DNA of 64,000 nt from assembly GCF_005405905.1 (NCBI RefSeq), contig NZ_BJHU01000003.1:124001-188000 (forward strand). Reading direction: 5' to 3'. Below are positions 1 through 8,175 of this stretch, piece by piece. The notes under the pieces are model-generated. The model was given only the letters and a program-made list of their open reading frames with translations. It searched no databases and was not told where the DNA came from. Positions within the stretch are counted from its first letter, which is position 1. Each line of letters begins with the position of its first letter. Source of the DNA: Acidovorax sp. NB1. Lineage in GTDB: Bacteria > Pseudomonadota > Gammaproteobacteria > Burkholderiales > Burkholderiaceae_C. Made by a program: the position numbers and the translations under genes.

Positions 1-478
1 GCGGCGGCAGCTGCAGTGGCCCGCCGGGCTGGTGCACCCAGGCAGGGTCGCGCGCCACCTGGTCGCGCAGCCGGGCCACATCGCCCACGGCGCAGGCCAG
101 CCAGATGTCCTGCTCTGCCTGCGGCATGGCGCCCTCGGCCCACAGCTGCTCGGCCAACGCAGGCCGCGCGGTGTGGTTGCCACCGGCAATGTCGCCCGCA
201 TACACCAGCCGCAGCCACAGTTGCGTGGCGCGCGCGGGGTCATCCACCAGTGCGCGGCGGGCCAGCACAAGCGCCTGGAACTGCGGCCACGAGGCAAAGC
301 CATGCTCGCGCGCCAGGCACCACTGCGCATGGTGCAGGCGCAGATCGGTGCCTGCGGGCAAGGCCAGCGGCTGCAGGCGCGCCAGTGCGGCGGCATCGCC
401 TGCGCGGGCCTCGGCCAGCAGGGTTTTGGCTTGTTTCTTGAGGTGGCCCAGATCGGGCCGGGGGGGAAGACGTTTCAC
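1..478 (-). CDS. Ankyrin-repeat domain protein, N-terminal part (runs off left edge)
   Basis: The gene starts with GTG at 478, with a good ribosome binding site (GGAGG five bases upstream on the minus strand), and runs off the window at base 1, so about 159 codons are visible. The N-terminus reads VKRLPPRPDLGHLKKQAKTL, followed by a helical stretch containing LLAEARAGDAAALARL and a later WLACAVGDVARLRDQV segment. The leading LKKQAK..LL helix and the ALA..GDVA.L pattern are usual for ankyrin-repeat proteins of proteobacteria. The partner and role cannot be told from this fragment. The family assignment is from pattern recognition of the partial sequence. Confidence 0.6.
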   Translation of the reverse strand, partial: MKRLPPRPDLGHLKKQAKTLLAEARAGDAAALARLQPLALPAGTDLRLHHAQWCLAREHGFASWPQFQALVLARRALVDDPARATQLWLRLVYAGDIAGGNHTARPALAEQLWAEGAMPQAEQDIWLACAVGDVARLRDQVARDPAWVHQPGGPLQLPP

Positions 479-792
479 GAGAACCTCCGTGCATCGAACA
501 CCGACGGCCTGCAGTTCCGGCAGCACAAAGGAAGAAAAGGTCAACAACGCATGGTGTTGGCAAGTGGGTTGCACCCTGTCCGCAGGCCCGGGCGCGGCTT
601 GCTTCCGCGCAGGGCGGCATCTTACCCGCGCGCTTCAGCAAAATGCTTGTACAAAAAATTACAAACAGCCCACAATGCGTCAGAACCTGCTTTAAAAACC
701 CATATCGCGCTACATGCATGGCATGTGTGGTGCGTATCTGCAGTCTTCTTCGCTCCCCCACGCTGGTTGCCACAAAAACCAAGGAGTCCGCC
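479..792. other. Intergenic region between divergent ankyrin and chemoreceptor genes
   Basis: No gene is seen here. The right part (about 640-700) is locally A+T-rich and should hold the chemoreceptor promoter. I looked for a flagellar sigma-28 pattern (TAAA followed about 15 bases later by GCCGATAA) and did not find a convincing one. AAGGAG at 780-785 is the ribosome binding site of the chemoreceptor gene. Confidence 0.4.
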
Positions 793-2388
793 ATGAAGCT
801 CAGCCTCAAGCTCCCCCTCGCCTTCACCGTGGCCTTGCTGCTGCTGTTTGCGGCAGCACTGTTCGGCATCAGCCGCCTGAACCAGGCGCTGGACACCTAC
901 CAGACCACGGTGGCGCAAAGCTTCGAGAACGAACGGCTCGCAGCCGCCATGCTCAACAACTTCAAGGTGCAGGTGCAGGAATGGAAAAACGTGCTGCTGC
1001 GCGGCAAGGACCCGGCCCAGCTCACGCGCTACTGGGCCGCGTTTGAAAAGCAGGAAAAGGCCATCAAGGACGAGGCGCAAAAGCTGATCGCCGCCCTGCC
1101 CCCGGGCGATGGGCGCGAGCGCGTGAGCCAGTTTGCGCAGGCCCACGAACGCATGGGCGCGGCCTACCGCAAGGGGTTTGAAGCCTTCAAAGCCGCCGAC
1201 CACGACCCGCAGGTGGGGGACAAGGCCGTGGCGGGCATGGACCGCGAGCCCTCGCAGCTGCTGGACCAGGCGGGCGACCTGATCGCCAAGGCCAGCAGCG
1301 AGGTGGCCGAACGCGCCGCCGCCACCGCGCAGCGCGCCACCACCATCAGCCTGGGCGTGATGCTGGTGGTGTGTGCCCTGGGCATTGCGGGGGCCGTGGC
1401 CTTCAGCCGCACCGTGGTGAACCCGCTGGACAACGCGGTGCGCGTGTCGCAGGCCGTGGCCGGGGGCGACCTGACGGTGGCGCGGCATGTGCAGGGCAAG
1501 GACGAGATCGCGATGCTGCTCAACGCGCTGCATGCCATGCAGCAAAGCCTGTCGCGCGTGGTGGCCGGGGTGCGCCACAACGCTGACAGCGTGGCCATGG
1601 CCAGCACCGAAATCGCGCAGGGCAACAACGACCTGAGCGCGCGCACCGAGCAACAGGCGAGCGCGCTGGAGGAAACCTCGGCGTCGATGGAAGAGCTGAG
1701 CTCCACCGTGCAGGCCAACGCCGAAAACGCGCGCCAGGCCAACCAGCTGGCGGTGAGTGCGAGCACCGTGGCCGTGCAGGGCGGCGATGTGGTGGCCGAG
1801 GTGGTCACCACGATGAAGGGCATCAACGACAGCAGCAAGAAGATCGCCGACATCATCAGCGTGATCGACGGCATCGCCTTTCAAACCAACATCCTCGCGC
1901 TGAACGCCGCTGTGGAGGCGGCGCGCGCGGGTGAGCAGGGCCGGGGTTTTGCCGTGGTGGCGAGCGAGGTGCGCAACCTCGCGCAGCGCAGTGCCGAAGC
2001 CGCCAAGGAGATCAAGGGCCTGATCCACGCCAGCGTGGAGCGCGTGGAACAAGGCACCACGCTGGTAGACAAGGCGGGCGCCACCATGACCGAAGTGGTG
2101 GCCTCCATCCGCCGCGTGACGGACATCGTGGGCGAGATCAGCGCCGCCAGCAGCGAACAAAGTGCGGGCGTGGCCCAGGTGGGTGAAGCGGTGATGCAGA
2201 TGGACCAGGCCACGCAGCAGAACGCGGCCCTGGTCGAACAAAGTGCCGCCGCCGCCGACAGCCTCAAGGTGCAGGCGCAGCAGCTGGTGCAGGCGGTGGC
2301 AGTGTTCCGGCTGGCAGAGACGGATGCCCCGGCCCTGGCAAACCCCACGGCGCCCGTGGGCCGCCAGCCCCGGCTGGCCGCGACCTGA
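793..2388 (+). CDS. Methyl-accepting chemotaxis protein, Tar-like with four-helix-bundle sensor
   Basis: A 531-residue transmembrane chemoreceptor. The first membrane helix is about residues 7-28 (PLAFTVALLLLFAAALFGI), then a periplasmic helical region of about 160 residues consistent with a four-helix-bundle sensor. The second membrane helix (TISLGVMLVVCALGIAGAVAF region) is followed by HAMP and a long cytoplasmic coiled coil whose hairpin tip carries [17 protein letters not shown], the conserved site that binds CheA and CheW. The C-terminus (PRQPRLAAT-like) lacks an NWETF-type pentapeptide, so adaptation enzymes are probably not tethered here. ATG at 793 is chosen over upstream starts because AGGAG lies six bases before it. 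The ligand is unknown. No chemotaxis kinase genes are nearby, so it stands alone. Confidence 0.93.
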   Translation: MKLSLKLPLAFTVALLLLFAAALFGISRLNQALDTYQTTVAQSFENERLAAAMLNNFKVQVQEWKNVLLRGKDPAQLTRYWAAFEKQEKAIKDEAQKLIAALPPGDGRERVSQFAQAHERMGAAYRKGFEAFKAADHDPQVGDKAVAGMDREPSQLLDQAGDLIAKASSEVAERAAATAQRATTISLGVMLVVCALGIAGAVAFSRTVVNPLDNAVRVSQAVAGGDLTVARHVQGKDEIAMLLNALHAMQQSLSRVVAGVRHNADSVAMASTEIAQGNNDLSARTEQQASALEETSASMEELSSTVQANAENARQANQLAVSASTVAVQGGDVVAEVVTTMKGINDSSKKIADIISVIDGIAFQTNILALNAAVEAARAGEQGRGFAVVASEVRNLAQRSAEAAKEIKGLIHASVERVEQGTTLVDKAGATMTEVVASIRRVTDIVGEISAASSEQSAGVAQVGEAVMQMDQATQQNAALVEQSAAAADSLKVQAQQLVQAVAVFRLAETDAPALANPTAPVGRQPRLAAT

Positions 2389-2400
2389 GCGGCTTTCTAT

Positions 2401-2466
2401 GGAAAAAAAGGTCGTTACCGCGCGTCCATCATGCCCTTATAGCTATATATTTAATAGCATTACAGC
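2401..2466 (+). repeat. Dispersed intergenic repeat A, copy 1
   Basis: The stretch has the family pattern: an A/T run, GGTCGTTACCGCGCG, TCCATCATG, then TAGCTAT followed by A+T-rich bases. It lies just after the chemoreceptor stop codon and before the convergent ribH end. Confidence 0.7.
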
Positions 2467-2502
2467 GTTATCGGACAGGGCGGGGGGCGTTGCCAGGCCC
2501 GC

Positions 2503-3063
2503 TCAGGCTGCCACGGCCTCGGCCACCGCAGGCGTGGCCTGCTGGGGTGTGGCCAGCGTGGGCGATGCCAGCTTGCGCAGGTAGGCCATGGTCTGCAGGC
2601 AGGCCTGGGCGACCTCGGTGCCCTTCTTCACGAAATGCTCGCGGAAGAAGCGCACATGGTCCTCGTGGTCATGGAAGTCGCGCGGCGTGAGCACGGCCGA
2701 CATCACGGGCACCTCGGTGTCGAGCTGCACGCGCATCAGTCCATCAATGACAGCGGTGGTCACAAACTCGTGGCGGTAGATGCCGCCGTTGACCACCAGC
2801 GCACAGGCCACGATGGCGTCATAGCGCCCGCTGCGCGCGAGCTTGCGCGCCAAGAGCGGAATCTCGAACGCACCGGGCACGTCGAACAGCGCCACCTGCG
2901 CGGGCGGCAGGCCGTGGCGGTCGAACTCGGCCAGGGCCGCGTCGCGCGCCTGGTGCACGATGTCCTGGTGCCAGCTGGCACTGATGATGGCCACGCGGGC
3001 GCCACGGTGGGCGACGACAGGGGCCAGGGGAGAGACGGAAGAAGTAGCAGAAGACTGATTCAT
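2503..3063 (-). CDS. ribH: 6,7-dimethyl-8-ribityllumazine synthase, type II (RibH2-like)
   Basis: A 186-residue lumazine synthase, which joins 5-amino-6-ribitylamino-uracil with 3,4-dihydroxybutanone phosphate in riboflavin synthesis. Recognisable parts are VPGAFEIPLLARKLA (substrate-binding loop), GGIYRHEFVTTAVIDGLM in place of the usual type I loop, and PVMSAVLTPRDFHDH. This loop wording matches the RibH2 type known from Brucella rather than the icosahedral RibH1 type. ATG at 3063 has AGGA five bases upstream; the longer reading to 3177 would add residues unlike the family. An FMN riboswitch sits about 160 bases upstream on the same strand, so expression should fall when FMN is plentiful. 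No other rib gene is next to it, so it is probably a second, FMN-controlled paralogue. Confidence 0.9.
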   Translation of the reverse strand: MNQSSATSSVSPLAPVVAHRGARVAIISASWHQDIVHQARDAALAEFDRHGLPPAQVALFDVPGAFEIPLLARKLARSGRYDAIVACALVVNGGIYRHEFVTTAVIDGLMRVQLDTEVPVMSAVLTPRDFHDHEDHVRFFREHFVKKGTEVAQACLQTMAYLRKLASPTLATPQQATPAVAEAVAA

Positions 3064-3220
3064 GGGTTCCTCAAAACAGGTCATACCAGAATCAGGGCGC
3101 GCGCGAACACGGCACCTGCATAGGGCGGCGCAGGCCCAGCGCCATGCCAGCGCGCAACAAAGCACGCAGGCAAACACCTAGGACCCAGCCACCCATGGCG
3201 GGTGCTGTGGGTTTCGCGAT

Positions 3221-3380
3221 CTCTTTCATCCGGACTGTGACCGTCGGCTCTGGTTTCGCACCAGATCTGCTGACCCTGCAGGCCTGCTCCGAAGAACGGC
3301 ACCGCAGGCGCTCGCGGGCTCTTGCTGGTTTTTCAACCAACAAATACCGCCGGTGGGGAATTCCGCCCCGCCCTGAGAAC
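3221..3380 (-). promoter_or_regulatory. FMN riboswitch (RFN element)
   Basis: Read on the minus strand, it opens with GTTCTCAGGGCGGGG, then AATTCCCCACCGGCGGTAT, and ends with GTCAGCAGATCTGGTGC..., AGCCGACGGTCACAGTCCGG and ATGAAAGAG. These are the conserved stems of the RFN element in the correct order. The variable arm (about 3290-3345) is long. It precedes ribH in the same orientation. The mechanism (start-site masking or termination) was not resolved, but no clear intrinsic terminator is visible before the start codon. Confidence 0.95.
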
Positions 3381-3383
3381 GCT

Positions 3384-3412
3384 GTCGGCCCCAAAGGTCA
3401 TTCGGGGCCGAC
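3384..3412. other. Perfect hairpin immediately upstream of the FMN riboswitch
   Basis: GTCGGCCCC (3384-3392) pairs perfectly with GGGGCCGAC (3404-3412) across an 11-base loop. It could end transcription of the minus-strand gene at 3521-4006, but neither strand shows a U-run after the stem. Confidence 0.4.
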
Positions 3413-3520
3413 GGGTAGGATTTTAGGCGGCGGGCACACGGCACGCCGTCGCGCAGGCGATTGCCTGCACTGGCAGTGGCGGTTTCTGTGGCTCGGGCTG
3501 TGCTGAACGCCGAAGTCTGT

Positions 3521-4006
3521 TCAGCGCACGCGCTGAAACCCGCCTTCGGCCCAGGCCGCTGCGCTGGCGGGTGTGAGCTTGAAGGTGGGCGGCGCGGACG
3601 CACGGGCCAGTTCCTCGCCCAGCTCGTCCTGCGCACTCAGCGTGGCCGTGGCGCCTTCCTCGTCGGGCACGATGGCCAGCGCCACGCGCAAGCGCTGGCC
3701 GTCTGCGGTGGTGATGTGCACGCTCTTGTTCAGTTGCGCGTGCAGTTGCTGCTCATGGCGGCGCACCACCTCGCTCGCGGTCTTGACCAGGGTGTGGAAG
3801 GCCGATACGTCGAGCGGCTTGGGGTTCTTCTTGTCGCGGCCCATGGTCCAGGGGCCCACCAGCGCGGGCTCGGCCTCGCCCTTCAAGGTCATGGCCACGG
3901 CCCAGCCATCGTCGTCCTCGTTCTTGATGACCTGCGCCGTCCAGCGCCCGTCGCTCCAGCAGCGGGGTTCCTGGATGGTGTCGGGCGTATCGGGTGCGTC
4001 GGTCAT
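3521..4006 (-). CDS. Conserved hypothetical protein, soluble, about 161 residues
   Basis: I do not recognise a named domain. The protein is acidic and soluble, without signal peptide or membrane helix. It contains CWSDGRWTAQVIKNEDDDGW near the start, GPWTMGRDKKNPKPLD in the middle, and the C-terminal motif AAAWAEGGFQRVR. The pattern of a beta-rich half followed by an amphipathic helix (HTLVKTASEVVRRHEQQLHA) suggests a small two-part fold. The start MTDAPDTP at 4006 is preferred to 4069, because the extension has codons unlike a protein start. It is followed by the hairpin at 3384-3412, upstream of the FMN riboswitch. Function is unknown. Confidence 0.75.
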   Translation of the reverse strand: MTDAPDTPDTIQEPRCWSDGRWTAQVIKNEDDDGWAVAMTLKGEAEPALVGPWTMGRDKKNPKPLDVSAFHTLVKTASEVVRRHEQQLHAQLNKSVHITTADGQRLRVALAIVPDEEGATATLSAQDELGEELARASAPPTFKLTPASAAAWAEGGFQRVR

Positions 4007-4120
4007 GGAAAAAAGGCCTGGGTTGCGGGAAAGGGCGCAGAGCATAACGGCAGGGCCCAGTGGCCCCAATTTTCAATAACCGTTGGTTATCGAAAAAGGC
4101 CGTGCACTACGAAGGGCTAG

Positions 4121-5125
4121 TTAGTCCCCAGAAGCGTCGGGCACCACGCCCGCCGTCTCGCGCAGCACGTCGATGAAGGCCTGTGCCGAGGGCGTGGGCG
4201 GCTCGCCCAGGCGGGTGATGAGGCCATAGCTGGGCATGCGGTCGGGCAGCTCGACGGGGATGCGCGAGAGCAGGCCCCGGTCCACGTATTTCTGGATCAG
4301 CGCGGCGGGCTGCAGCGACATCATGTGCGTGGTGTTCATCAGCTCCAGCGCAAACAGGAAGGACGGCGTCTCCACCACCCCCGCCGTGAGCGCCAGGCCC
4401 GCGCCGCCAAACAGATCGTCCGACACCTTGCGCACCGCCGTGGAGGCGGGGTACAGAATCCACGGCCAGTGCGCCAGCTCGGTCAGCGACAGGTCGGTGG
4501 CGCCGCGCAGCGGGTGGTGCTGCCCGCCCACCACATGCAGCGGCTCGGCCGACAGGTGGTCGTAGTGGAACTGGCTGCGCTGGTCCTCGGTGGTGAAGCG
4601 GCCAATCATCAGGTCGATCTTGCGTTCGGCCAGCCAGGCGATGAGCTGGTCGCTGCTCTGCTCCAGGATCTTGATGACCAAGAGGGGCCGCAGGCGCTGG
4701 ATCTCGACCACCGACGCCACCAGCACATGCGCGGCCGAGCCGGTGATGGCGCCCACTGTCACATGGCCGTGGCCGCCCTGCTTGAGCGCATTGAATTCAT
4801 CGACAAACTTGCGCTGCCCATCGAGCGCGGCGCTGGCGTAGCGCAGCGTGAAAAGCCCCAGCTCGTTGGGCCGCATGCCGCGCGAGAGGCGGTCGAACAG
4901 GCGCGCTTCCAGTATCTCCTCGATGTCCATCAGGATCTTGGTGGCCGCAGGCTGCGTGACATGCATCTGCTCGGCCGTGAGCCGCAGGTTGCGTGTGCGG
5001 CCCAGGATGTCCAGAAACTGCAAATGCCGAAAGCGCAGCCGCGCGCAGGCCTGCGCCAAAGACAAGGGTTTACCCGGAAATTCGTCTGGACTCATAAGCG
5101 TTTGGAATGGATTGTCGCAAAACAT
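4121..5125 (-). CDS. LysR-family regulator, likely controls the sugar-acid TRAP operon
   Basis: A LysR-type regulator. The winged helix covers about residues 25-90 (RHLQFLDILGRTRNLRLTAE then QPAATKILMDIEEILEARLF), followed by an effector-binding domain with DLMIGRFTTEDQ. The helix wording resembles the GbpR subgroup, which responds to sugars; that link is an inference. It is transcribed away from the dctP operon across about 125 bases, the usual arrangement for a LysR gene and its target. The start is uncertain: 5125 gives MFCDNPFQTL and 5095 gives MSPDEFPGKP. Neither has a clear ribosome binding site. Confidence 0.9.
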   Translation of the reverse strand: MFCDNPFQTLMSPDEFPGKPLSLAQACARLRFRHLQFLDILGRTRNLRLTAEQMHVTQPAATKILMDIEEILEARLFDRLSRGMRPNELGLFTLRYASAALDGQRKFVDEFNALKQGGHGHVTVGAITGSAAHVLVASVVEIQRLRPLLVIKILEQSSDQLIAWLAERKIDLMIGRFTTEDQRSQFHYDHLSAEPLHVVGGQHHPLRGATDLSLTELAHWPWILYPASTAVRKVSDDLFGGAGLALTAGVVETPSFLFALELMNTTHMMSLQPAALIQKYVDRGLLSRIPVELPDRMPSYGLITRLGEPPTPSAQAFIDVLRETAGVVPDASGD

Positions 5126-5250
5126 TCAGTGGACCCGCCGGGGCGTGAAACCTAACCTTCGCCTTGCGTTCATGACGGCTGGCCCCAAAAAGCCGCAGGC
5201 GCCGAAGGCCTCGCCAACGGGGTCAGCCATTCCAACGGAGACAAGACACC

Positions 5251-6270
5251 ATGCAATTCACTTCCCTCGCCAAATCCTTGGCGCTTGCCGCCACGCTGCT
5301 GGCAGCCCTCGCCGCCCCCGTCGCGGCACAAGTCAAGGAACACACCTTCAAGGTCGGCATCGGCCTGAGCGACGACCACCCGCAGGCCCAGGCCGTGCGC
5401 CACTTTGCCGAACGCCTGCAGGCCAAGAGCGGCGGCAAGATGAACGCCAAACTGTTTGCCAGCGGCGCCCTGGGCAACGACGTGAGCATGACCTCGGCCC
5501 TGCGCGGCGGCACGCTGGAGATGACGATTCCCGATTCGTCCACGCTGATGTCGCTGATCAAGCCCTTTGGTGTGCTGAACCTGCCCCTCACCTTCAACAA
5601 CGAGGCAGAAGCCGACGCGGTGCTGGACGGCCCCTTCGGACAGAAGCTGCTGGCCATGCTGCCCGACAAGGGCCTGATCGGCCTGGGCTTCTGGGAAAAC
5701 GGCTTTCGCCACGTGACCAACTCGCGCCGGGCCATCAACACGGCCGATGATCTGGCAGGCCTGAAGCTGCGCGTAATCCAGAGCCCCTTGTTCCTCGACA
5801 CCTTCAACGCCCTGGGCACCAACGCCACGCCCATGCCGTTCACCGAGCTGTACACCGCCATGGAACAAAAGGCCGTGGACGGCCAGGAAAACCCGCCCGC
5901 CACCATCCTGGCGAGCAAGTTCTATGAAGTGCAAAAGCACCTGGTGCTGTCGCGTCACATGTACAGCGCCTGGGTGCTGCTCATCTCCAAGAAGACCTGG
6001 GACGGCCTCTCGGCCGACGAGAAGAAGATCGTGCAGGAGGCCGCCCGCGAGGCCACGGTGTTCGAACGCAAGACCATCCGCGCCTTCAGTGAAACCGCCC
6101 TGGGCGAGCTGAAGAAGGCCGGCATGCAGATCACCGAACTGCCCGCCGCCGAACAGGCCAAGCTGCGCACCAAGCTGCAGCCCGTGCTGGCCAAGTACGG
6201 CAAGGAGTTTGGCGAAGAGACCACCAGCGAGCTGATGGGCGAGCTGGCCAAGGCGCGGGGCGGCAAGTAA
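5251..6270 (+). CDS. dctP: TRAP transporter substrate-binding protein, DctP family
   Basis: A 339-residue periplasmic solute receptor of a TRAP transporter. Residues 1-26 are a signal peptide ending PVAAQ. The mature part has KVGIGLSDDHPQAQAVRHFA, then GTLEMTIPDSSTL and LKLRVIQSPLFLDTFNALG with the conserved Arg that clamps the substrate carboxylate. GQENPPATI follows, a signature of this family. GGAGAC before ATG is the ribosome binding site. It is the first gene of an operon with two catabolic enzymes and then dctQ and dctM. The DctP-type Arg means an organic acid is bound; the enzymes point to a sugar acid. Confidence 0.93.
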   Translation: MQFTSLAKSLALAATLLAALAAPVAAQVKEHTFKVGIGLSDDHPQAQAVRHFAERLQAKSGGKMNAKLFASGALGNDVSMTSALRGGTLEMTIPDSSTLMSLIKPFGVLNLPLTFNNEAEADAVLDGPFGQKLLAMLPDKGLIGLGFWENGFRHVTNSRRAINTADDLAGLKLRVIQSPLFLDTFNALGTNATPMPFTELYTAMEQKAVDGQENPPATILASKFYEVQKHLVLSRHMYSAWVLLISKKTWDGLSADEKKIVQEAAREATVFERKTIRAFSETALGELKKAGMQITELPAAEQAKLRTKLQPVLAKYGKEFGEETTSELMGELAKARGGK

Positions 6271-6340
6271 GCCACTGGTTCGTTCCCCGGGGCGCAGCTC
6301 CTGGCTGCGCCCAGCCCTTCTTTTGCGACGCTCCGACCCC

Positions 6341-8122
6341 ATGACCAAAACACCCCGCCGCCCCTTCCGCTCCCGCGAATGGTTTGCCGCGCCCGAGCGC
6401 TCGGACATGACCGCGCTGTACCTGGAGCGGTTCATGAACTACGGGCTCACACCCGAAGAGCTGCGCTCGGGCCGGCCGATCATCGGCATTGCGCAGACGG
6501 GCAGCGACCTGTCGCCCTGCAACCGCATCCACCTGGACCTGGCGCGCCGCGTGCGCGATGGCATCCGCGATGCGGGCGGCATCCCGATGGAGTTCCCCGT
6601 CCACCCCATCTTTGAGAACTGCCGCCGCCCCACGGCCGCGCTGGACCGCAACCTGGCCTACCTGGGCCTGGTGGAGATCCTGTACGGCTACCCCATCGAC
6701 GCGGTGGTGCTGACCACGGGCTGCGACAAGACCACGCCCGCGGGCGTCATGGCCGCGTCCACGGTGGACATCCCGGCCATCGTGCTCTCGGGCGGGCCGA
6801 TGCTCGACGGCTGGCACGAAGGTCAGCTGGTGGGCTCGGGCACCGTGATCTGGCGCAGCCGCCGCCAGCTCGCGGCGGGCGAGATCGACGAAGAAGAATT
6901 CTTGCAGCGCGCCTGCAATAGCGCGCCCTCGGCCGGGCACTGCAACACCATGGGCACGGCCTCGACCATGAACGCGGTGGCCGAGGCGCTGGGCCTGTCG
7001 TTGCCGGGCTGCGCGGCCATTCCCGCGCCCTACCGCGAGCGCGGGCAGATGGCGTACGAGACCGGGAGTCGCATCGTGGAGATGGCGTACGAAGACCTGC
7101 GCCCCTCGCGCATCCTGACGCGCGAGAGCTTTTTGAACGCGCTCTCGGTGGTCAGCGTGGCCGGCGGCAGCAGCAACGCGCAGGTGCACATCATGGCCAT
7201 GGCGCGCCACGCGGGCGTGCAGCTCGATGCACAGGACTGGACCGACCATGCCTACGACCTGCCCCTGCTGCTGAACATGCAGCCTGCGGGGCAGTTCTTA
7301 GGTGAGCGCTTTTTCCGCGCCGGCGGCGTGCCTGCACTGATGTGGGAGCTACAGCAGGCAGGCAAACTGCATGCCGACTGCGCCAGCGTGACCGGCAAGA
7401 CGGTCGGCGAGAACCTGCAAGGCCGCGAGACCCATGACCGCGAGGTGATCCGCCCGTTCCACCAGCCACTGATGGAAAAGGCTGGCTTCATGGTGCTCAG
7501 CGGCAACCTGTTCGACTTCGGGATCATGAAGACCTCGGTCATCTCCGAGGCCTTCCGCCAGCGCTACCTGAACCGCCCAGGGCAGGAGGGCATCTTTGAA
7601 GCCCGTGCCGTGGTTTTTGAAGGCGCAGACGATTACCACGCGCGCATCAACGACCCGACACTGAACATCGACGAAGGCTGCATCCTGGTGATGCGCGGCG
7701 CAGGCCCCATCGGCTGGCCGGGCTCGGCCGAAGTGGTGAACATGCAGCCGCCGGACGCGCTGATTCGGCGCGGCATCAACACTTTGCCCACGCTGGGCGA
7801 CGGACGCCAGTCGGGCACGGCAGACAGCCCGTCCATCCTCAACGCATCGCCCGAAAGCGCCGTGGGCGGGGGGCTGAGTTGGCTGCAAAGCGGCGACACC
7901 ATCCGCATCGACCTGAACACCGGCCGCTGTGATGCGCTGGTCGCCCCCGAGGAAATCGCGCGCCGACGACGTGACCTGCCCGCCCCGCCCGTGCCCGCGA
8001 GCCAGTCGCCGTGGGAAGCGCTGTACCGCGAGAAAACCGGGCAGCTGGCCGACGGCGCCACGCTGGACTTCGCGTTGGGCTTCCGGCGCATTTCTGAAAA
8101 GACGCCACGTCACAACCACTGA
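6341..8122 (+). CDS. IlvD/Edd-family sugar-acid dehydratase (L-arabinonate dehydratase-like)
   Basis: A 593-residue dehydratase of the IlvD/Edd family. Three cluster ligands are visible: Cys60 (GSDLSPCNR), Cys128 (TTGCDKT) and Cys201 (SAGHCNTMG), plus the Mg-binding Lys130 in the CDKT motif. These positions are one residue off those I recall for the Rhizobium leguminosarum L-arabinonate dehydratase, so a pentonate substrate is more likely than the branched-chain intermediate of IlvD. The reaction removes water from an aldonic acid to give a 2-keto-3-deoxy acid. It sits between dctP and an FAH-family gene. ATG at 6341 is taken over a TTG at 6323. Substrate specificity is inferred. Confidence 0.85.
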   Translation: MTKTPRRPFRSREWFAAPERSDMTALYLERFMNYGLTPEELRSGRPIIGIAQTGSDLSPCNRIHLDLARRVRDGIRDAGGIPMEFPVHPIFENCRRPTAALDRNLAYLGLVEILYGYPIDAVVLTTGCDKTTPAGVMAASTVDIPAIVLSGGPMLDGWHEGQLVGSGTVIWRSRRQLAAGEIDEEEFLQRACNSAPSAGHCNTMGTASTMNAVAEALGLSLPGCAAIPAPYRERGQMAYETGSRIVEMAYEDLRPSRILTRESFLNALSVVSVAGGSSNAQVHIMAMARHAGVQLDAQDWTDHAYDLPLLLNMQPAGQFLGERFFRAGGVPALMWELQQAGKLHADCASVTGKTVGENLQGRETHDREVIRPFHQPLMEKAGFMVLSGNLFDFGIMKTSVISEAFRQRYLNRPGQEGIFEARAVVFEGADDYHARINDPTLNIDEGCILVMRGAGPIGWPGSAEVVNMQPPDALIRRGINTLPTLGDGRQSGTADSPSILNASPESAVGGGLSWLQSGDTIRIDLNTGRCDALVAPEEIARRRRDLPAPPVPASQSPWEALYREKTGQLADGATLDFALGFRRISEKTPRHNH

Positions 8123-8175
8123 CAACGACCAGGTGGGGCAATCGCGCTCACCCGGCTTTTTTCAAAGGACTCTCC

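Noticed and set aside
479..792. Sigma-28 promoter for the chemoreceptor
   Set aside because: TAAA occurs, but no GCCGATAA-like element lies at the right distance.
622..2241. A 539-residue open frame opposite the chemoreceptor gene
   Set aside because: Its composition is His/Gly/Leu-rich as expected of the antisense frame of a high-G+C gene; the plus-strand chemoreceptor has all family motifs.
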